Both the position numbers and the translations under genes were made by a program. Source: Trissonchulus latispiculum (Eukaryota > Nematoda > Enoplea > Enoplida > Ironidae). Taken from it: a stretch of 64,000 bases of DNA. Shown here in pieces: positions 57,902 through 64,000 of this stretch. The stretch spans positions 1 through 64,000 of the forward strand of contig JASAND010011108.1 of the NCBI GenBank assembly GCA_030248195.1, given 5' to 3'. The notes under the pieces are model-generated. The model did no database searches. It saw nothing but the letters and a program-made list of their open reading frames with translations, and was not told where the DNA came from. The stretch's first letter is position 1; every line of letters starts with the position of its first letter.

Positions 57902-58801
57902 GGGTTGCCGCTTTTTCACAAAAAGGCAACCCTTTAACTTGGGTATGTCCGTTATTTATTATTATTATTATTTATTATTCTCCGGATTCTTGTCCCCCCC
58001 TCTATCTCGAGATTGGAAAGGGGTACAGAGGTGGTTGATACCTTATTTTGAAGGTCTTGACTTGAACTGCTCCCGGAAGCGCGGGGAGCCCCGGGGGAGC
58101 AGAGGTGCTCCCGGAGCACCCCCGTGAGTAAAAATGAGTAAAATAAAAAAGTTGTCCAAATGAGCTAATTTTGGTATCATTCGAAAGCTCTCGACGAGTA
58201 ATGAAAAAGTTGTAATAGGCTCAAGGCTTGAAAATGCACTCATTTTGAGCTATGAGGCGAAAAATGGTGAAAAATGGCCAAAAACGACCAAAATGGCTCA
58301 AAATTGAAAGTTCTCAGATCGGGCTCATATCGGTATCATTTGAAAGCTCTCGTTGCGTAGATAAAAAGTTGTAATAGGTTCAAAGCACCAAAATGTACAG
58401 AAAATGAGTTACGGGGCTCCAAACAGGTCAAAAATGGACAAAACCGTCCAAAATGGGTCAAAACTGAAAATTGTCGTATCCGGTCGATGTCGGTATCATT
58501 CGAGAGTTCTCGTTGAGTAGATAAAAAATTGTAATAGCGCCAAAGCACCAAACTGTACAGAAACTGAGTTACGGGGCATGAAAGGGGTCAAAAAAGGCCG
58601 AAACCAGTCAAAATGGGTCAAAATTGTCGAAACGTCAAAAAGCTGTCGAAACTCCACAATATGGGTATCATTCGAAAGGTCTCGTTGAGTGGATAAAAAG
58701 TTGTAATAGAGCCAAAGCTCTTAAATGTACGCAGTTTCAGATATGACTCCTGATAAGAGGAAAAATGCCAGCGGCAACCCATTCATGCCAATTTGCTTGT
58801 T
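57902..58801 (+). mobile_element. Hairpin-capped element, family H3, beta body
   Basis: 5' GGGTTGCC hairpin, TCTCCGGATTCTTG poly-C head, beta array, tail AGCGGCAACCC at 58770-58780. Confidence 0.78.
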
Positions 58802-58868
58802 GGGTTGCCGCTTTTTCAACAAAAAGGCAACCCTTTAACTTGGGTATGTCCGTTATTTATTATTTATT
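58802..58868 (+). repeat. Solo hairpin H3
   Basis: Bodyless H3 unit ending in TATTTATT, followed by H2. Confidence 0.8.
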
Positions 58869-59904
58869 GGGTTGTCGCATTTTTTAAAAAAAAGACAACC
58901 CTTTGTTATGGCTAAGTTTCTTTATTTATTTATTTATTTATTATTTATTTATTTATTATTCCGGTCAACATTTGTGTCCCCCCCCTTTTTCTCGAGATTG
59001 GCTAGACCGATCGGGCTGAAATTCTCACCATAGTTGTAGGGTGACCTGAAGTGCTCCCGTTTGTAAGGGCATCCCGATATCTCCCGGATTCCGGGAATGG
59101 CGAATCCCGGAATTTTAAAAATCGTAAGGGGGGACCAAGGGAAACGTAAAAATTTTTTGTCTCCGATTTTGCTTAAAAGTTGGTCATAGGGTAAGTCGAC
59201 CACGCTGATTTCGAAACTCAAATCGAAATTTCCGGAAAATTTCCGGATTTCGAGATATTCGACCCGGAAAATTCCGGATTTTGAAAAATTTCTCCAAAAG
59301 TGGTCGATATGGTACTCAAATGAAAGAGCTCGCCGAGCTGAACAACTTTCCTTCTTGCGACATTTTCCGGAAATGTGTCTAGCGAAAGTTATAGCCGAAA
59401 AACTGAAAATCCGGGAATTCACGAAAACCCGGATTTTGGACTTAAAAATTTTTTGTCTCCGATTTTGCTTAAAAGGTTGTCATAGGGTAAGTCGACCACG
59501 CTGATTTCGAAACTGAAATCGAAATTTCCGGAAAATTTACGGATTTCGAGATATTCGATCCGGAAAATACCGGATTTTGAAAAATTTCTCCGAAAGTGGT
59601 CGATATGGGGCTCAAATGAAAGAGCTCGTCGAGCTGAACAAGTTTCCTGCTTGCGGGATCTTCCGGAAATCCGCCTAGCGAAAGTTATAACCGAAAAACT
59701 AAAAATCCGGTAATTCCCGGAAAACCCGAATTTTAAAAAAATTGTTTCAAAAGTAGTCGACATGGTACTCATCTGAAAGCCCTCAACGAGTAGGAAAAAA
59801 TTTGTAATAGAACCAAGTTTTGAAAATGAAACAAAACTGAGTTTTGACCCTTTAGATAAGAGGAAAATGGCTGCGACAACCCGTTGATGCCGGTAGGATT
59901 TATT
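58869..59904 (+). mobile_element. Hairpin-capped element, family H2, alpha body
   Basis: Close to 46997-48048 in head and first alpha unit; tail TGCGACAACCC at 59872-59882. Confidence 0.78.
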
Positions 59905-59910
59905 ATTATT

Positions 59911-59962
59911 GTGTTGCCCACTTTTCCAAAGGAATGGGCAACACTTTGTTATTGGTCTGTGC

Positions 59963-59999
<37 letters not shown>

Positions 60000-60802
60000 C
60001 CGTCTGTCCCCCCCCTAGAACTCGAGATTGGGAAGGGGTACAGGGGTGGTTGATACCTTATTTTGAAGCCCTTGACTAGGACATCTCCGGGAAGCAAGAT
60101 GGCTCCGATACCTTCCGGATTCCGGGAATGGTGAATCCCGGAATTTTTCGGTTGGTAAGGGGGGACCAAGGCGAAATTTCGAAATCCAAAATTTGGTCAA
60201 AAATTTTTTGTCTCCGATTTTGCTTAAAAGTTGGTCATAGGGTAATTCGACCACGCTGATTTCGAAACTGAAATCGAAAGTTCCGGAAAATTTACGGATT
60301 TCGAGATATTGGACCCGGAAAATTCCGGATTTTGAAAAATGTTTCCGAAAGTGGTCGATATGGTACTCAAATGAAAGAGCTCGTCGAGCTGAACAACTTT
60401 CCTTCTTGCGACATTTTCCAGAAATGCGCCTAGCGAAAGTTACGGCCGAAAAACTGAAAATCCGGGAATTCACGAAAATCCGGATTTTGGGTCGAAAAAT
60501 TTTTTGTCTCCGATTTCACTCAAAAGTTGGTCATAGAGTAACTCGACCACGCTGATTTCGAAACTGAAAACGAAATTTCCGGAAACTTTCCGGATTTCGA
60601 GATATTCGATCCGGAAAATTCCGGATTTTGAAGAATTTCTCCAAAAGTGGTCGATATGGTGCTCAAACGAAAGAGTTCGTCGAGCTGAGCAACTTTCCTT
60701 CTTGCGACATTTTCTGAAAATGCGTCTAACGAAAGTTATGGCAGAAAAATAAACAGAAAAACCTGTTGTGGGCAACACGTTCTTGCAGTAGCGCTAGTTA
60801 TT
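59911..60802 (+). mobile_element. Hairpin-capped element, family H5, alpha body
   Basis: 5' GTGTTGCC hairpin, ATTn, head, two alpha units, tail at 60768-60778. Confidence 0.78.
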
Positions 60803-61468
60803 ATTATTATTATTATTCTCCGGATTCTTGTCCCCCCCCTCTATCTCGAGATTGGAAAGGGGTACAGAGGTGGTTGATACCTCATTTTGAAGGTCTTGAC
60901 TTGAACTGCTCCCGGAAGCGCGGGGAGCCCCGGGGGAGCAGAGGTGCTCCCGGAGCACCCCCGTGAGTAAAAATGAGTAAAATAAAAAAGTTGTCCAAAT
61001 GAGCTAATTTTGGTATCATTCGAAAGCTCTCGGCGAGTAATGAAAAAGTTGTAATAGGGTCAAGGCCTAAAAATGCACTCATTTTGAGTTACGAGGCCGA
61101 AAATAGTCAAAAATGACCAAAAACGGCCAAAACGGTTCAAAATTGAAAGTTGTCCAATTAGGCTCATATTGGTATCATTCGAAAGCTCTCGTTGCGTAGA
61201 TAAAAAGTTATAATAGGGCCAAGGCACCAAAATGTACAGAAAAGGAGTTTCGGGGCCTGAAAGGGGTCAAAAATGGCCAAAGACGGCCAAAATGGCTCAA
61301 AATTGAAAGTTGTCCAATTGGGCTCATATGGGTATCATTCGAAAGCTCTCGTTGCGTAGATAAAAAGTTGTAATAGGGCCAAAGCTCTTAAATGTACGCA
61401 GCTTCAGATATGACTCCTGATAAGAGGAAAAATGCCAGCGGCAACCCATTCATGCCACTTTGCTTGTT
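60803..61468 (+). mobile_element. Family H3 body without 5' hairpin, beta
   Basis: TCTCCGGATTCTTG head, a few beta units, tail AGCGGCAACCC at 61437-61447. Confidence 0.68.
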
Positions 61469-62515
61469 GGGTTGCCGCTTTTTCAACAAAAAGGCAACCC
61501 TTTAACTTGGGTATGTCCGTTATTTATTATTATTATTATTATTATTCTCCGGATTCTTGTCCCCCCCTCTATCTCGAGATTGGAAAGGGGTAGAGAGGTG
61601 GTTGATACCTCATTTTGAAGGTCTTGACTTGAACTGCTCCCGGAAGCGGGGGGAGCCCCGGGGGGGCAGAGGTGCTCCCGGAGCAGCCCCGTGAGTAAAA
61701 ATGAGTAAAATAAAAAAGTTGTCCAAATGAGCTAATTTTGGTATCATTCGAAAGCTCTCGGCGAGTAATGAAAAAGTTGTAATAGGGTCAAGGCCTGAAA
61801 ATGCACCCATTTTGAGTTATGAGGCCGAAAATAGTCAAAAATGGCCAAAAACGGCCAAATGGGTCAAAATTGAAAGTTCTCAGAGCGGACTCATGTCGGT
61901 ATCATTCGAAAGCTCTCATTATGTAGATGAAAAGTTGTAATGGGGCCAACGCACCAAAGTGGAGGAGAAATGAGTTACGGAGCCTCAAATGTGTCAAAAA
62001 TAACCAAAATCGGTCAAAATGGGTCAAAATTGAAAGTAACCGAAACCGCCCAATATGGATATCATTCGAAAGCTGTCGTTGCGTAGATAAAAAGTTGTAA
62101 TAGGGCCAAGGCACCAAAATGTGCAGAAAATGAGTTACGGGGCCCCAAAGGGGTCAAAAATGGCCAAAACCGGCCAAAATGGGTCAAAATTGAAAATTGT
62201 CGGATCCGGTCGATACCGGTATCATTCGAAAGCTCTCGTTGAGTAGATAAAAAGTTGTAATAGGGCCAAAGCACCAAAATGTACAGAAACTGAGTTACGG
62301 GACATGAAGGGGGTCAAAAAAGGCCGAAACCAGTCAAAATGGGTCAAAAATAAAAGTTGTCGAAACTCCACAATATGGGTGTCATTCGAAAGCTCTCGTT
62401 CAGTGGATAAAAAGTTGTAATAGAGCCAAAGCTCTTAAGTGTACGCAGTTTCAAATATGACTCCTGATAAGAGGAAAAATGCCAGCGGCAACCCATTCAT
62501 GCCACTTTGCTTGTT
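61469..62515 (+). mobile_element. Hairpin-capped element, family H3, beta body
   Basis: 5' H3 hairpin, head, beta array, tail at 62484-62494. Confidence 0.78.
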
Positions 62516-63485
62516 TATTTATTATCTCGGTAAACAATCTTGTCCCCCCCCTTTTTCTCGAGATTGGCTGGACCGATCGGGCTGAAATTTTCACCATAGT
62601 TGTAGGGTGACCTGAAGTGGTACCGGAAGTGGGGGTAGCCCGATATCTCCCGGATTCCAGGAATGGCGGCTCCCGGAATTTTTAAAAATGGTAAGGGGGG
62701 ACCAAGGGAAACGTAAAAATTTTTTGTCCCCGATTTTGCTCAAAAGTTGGTCATAGGGTAATTCGACCACGCTGATTTCGAAACTGAAATCGAAATTTCC
62801 GGAAAATTTACGGATTTCGAGATATTCGCCCCGGAAAATTTCGGATTTTGAAAAATTTCTTCAAAAATAGTCGATATGGTACTCAAATGAAAGAGCGCGT
62901 CGAGCTGAACAACTTTCCTTCTTGCGACATTTTCCGGAAATGCGTCTAGCGAAAGTTATAGCCGAAAAACTGAAAATCCGGGAATTCACGAAAACCCGGA
63001 TTTTGGACTTAAAACTTTTTTGTCTCGGATTTTGCTTAAAAGTTGGTCATAGGGTAACTCGACCACGCTGATTTCGAAACTGGAATCGAAATTTCCGAAA
63101 AATTTACGGATTTCGAGATATTCGATCCGGAAAATTCCGGATTTTGAAAAATTTGCTCAAAACTGGTCAATATGGTACTCAAACGAAAGAGCTCGTCGCG
63201 CCGAGTAATTTTTATTATTGCCGTATTTTCTGAAAATGTTTCTGGCGAAAGTTATGGCCGCAGATTGGAAAATCCGTAATTTCCGGAAAAACAGGAATTT
63301 TAAAAAATTGTCCTAAAACTTGTCAATATGGTACTTATTCGAAAGCTCACAGCGAGTAGGGAAAAAGTTGTGATAGGGCCAAAGTCTGAAAATGTTCCAA
63401 AACTGAGTTTTAGCCCGAGCCAATATAAGCACAGAGGAATAAGAGGAAACTGCGCGACAACCCGTTGATGCCGGTAGGATTTATT
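62516..63485 (+). mobile_element. Family H2 body without 5' hairpin, alpha
   Basis: CGGTAAACAATCTTG poly-C head, two alpha units, tail GCGACAACCC at 63454-63463, end GATTTATT. Confidence 0.68.
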
Positions 63486-64000
63486 GGGTTGCCGCTTTTT
63501 CAACAAAAAGGCAACCCTTTAACTTGGGTATGTCCGTTATTTATTATTATTTATTTATTATTCTCCGGATTCTTGTCCCCCCCCTCTAACTTTTGATTGG
63601 CTGGACCGATCCGGCTGAAATTTTCAGGGGGAGTTGGGGGTGACCTAAAGTGCTCCCGGAAACGCGGGGAGTTCGGTACTTCCCGGATTCCGGAAATGGC
63701 GGTACCCGGAATTTTTTAGAATGGTAAGGGGGGACCAAGGGAAACGTAAAAATTTTTTGTCTCCGATTTTGCTCAAAAGGTGGTCATAGGGTAAGTCGAC
63801 CACGCTGATTTCGAAACTGAAATCGAAATTCCCGGAAAATTTACGGATTTCGAGATATTGGACCCGGAAAATTCCGGATTTTGAAAAATTTTTCCAAAAG
63901 TGGTCAATACGGTACTCAAATGAAAGAACTCGTCGAGCTGAACAACTTTCCTTCTTGCGACATTTTCCGGAAATGTGTCTAGCGAAAGTTATGGCCGAAA
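63486..64000 (+). mobile_element. H3-capped hybrid element with alpha body, cut by window end
   Basis: H3 hairpin and H3-type TCTCCGGATTCTTG head, but the CTCGAG is changed to CTTTTGATTGGCTGG and an alpha body follows, a combination not seen in the other H3 copies. Confidence 0.62.

Noticed and set aside
47175..63506. Many minus-strand ORFs of 65-157 codons with similar sequence (for example FSKSGIFRVEYLEIRKFSG) across the alpha units
   Set aside because: The alpha period is 296 bp, not a multiple of three, so the frame changes from unit to unit. The ORFs are a by-product of low stop density in the repeat.
27719..64000. CRISPR-like array of repeats
   Set aside because: Eukaryotic context, units of different length and type, no uniform spacers, no cas genes.

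Overview
The window is nuclear DNA from an invertebrate metazoan. Two host genes with introns can be read exon by exon: a sorting nexin of the SNX5/6/32 clade on the plus strand, and the 5' part of nicastrin on the minus strand. Exon borders have GT-AG sites and the reading phases close. The phylum cannot be fixed from the sequence. Almost everything else is mobile or repetitive DNA.

Layout. 1-3056: a decayed RTE-like non-LTR retrotransposon (minus), presumably in a 5' intron of the sorting nexin. 4031-14401: twelve SNX6-type exons with a foldback element, a hAT-like element, minisatellites, inverted G/C-rich repeats and a SINE/LINE-tail-like segment in the introns. 15.7-18 kb: a tandem pair of perfect palindromes and a Harbinger-like element with TAA target duplication. 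19.4-23.2 kb (minus): a long gag-like ORF joined to a second ORF by a textbook -1 frameshift signal (GGGAAAC heptamer, 7-nt spacer, GC hairpin), with no polymerase visible. 24.7-26.1 kb (minus): nicastrin exons 1-3. 26.7-26.9 kb: an unrecognised last-exon-like ORF.

27.7-64 kb is a nested array of short elements built on one plan, interrupted by a large Helitron/Helentron (about 35.5-46 kb). That Helitron encodes Rep, PIF1-type helicase and an AP-type endonuclease. Fused behind these is a ubiquitin-specific-protease-like domain that I do not recognise from known Helitrons. It carries an in-frame TGA in Rep, a frame change before the protease and an in-frame TAA in the protease. It ends in a 211-bp tandem array.

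The small elements are the most novel content. Each complete copy begins with a terminal hairpin of one of five families (here H1-H5), continues through a TTA/ATT microsatellite, a poly-C plus CTCGAGATTGG head and a body of 296-bp (alpha) or 160-bp (beta) tandem units, and ends with a sequence complementary to its own 5' hairpin arm, followed by a spacer of about 20 nt and usually TTATT. The hairpin arms differ between families, yet both hairpin arms and the distant 3' end change together. In every copy where both ends are visible, the last hairpin before the head and the next tail belong to the same family. Solo hairpins of about 60 bp also occur, as if they were minimal elements. This looks like a family of target-specific, structure-recognised transposons whose enzyme is not in the window.
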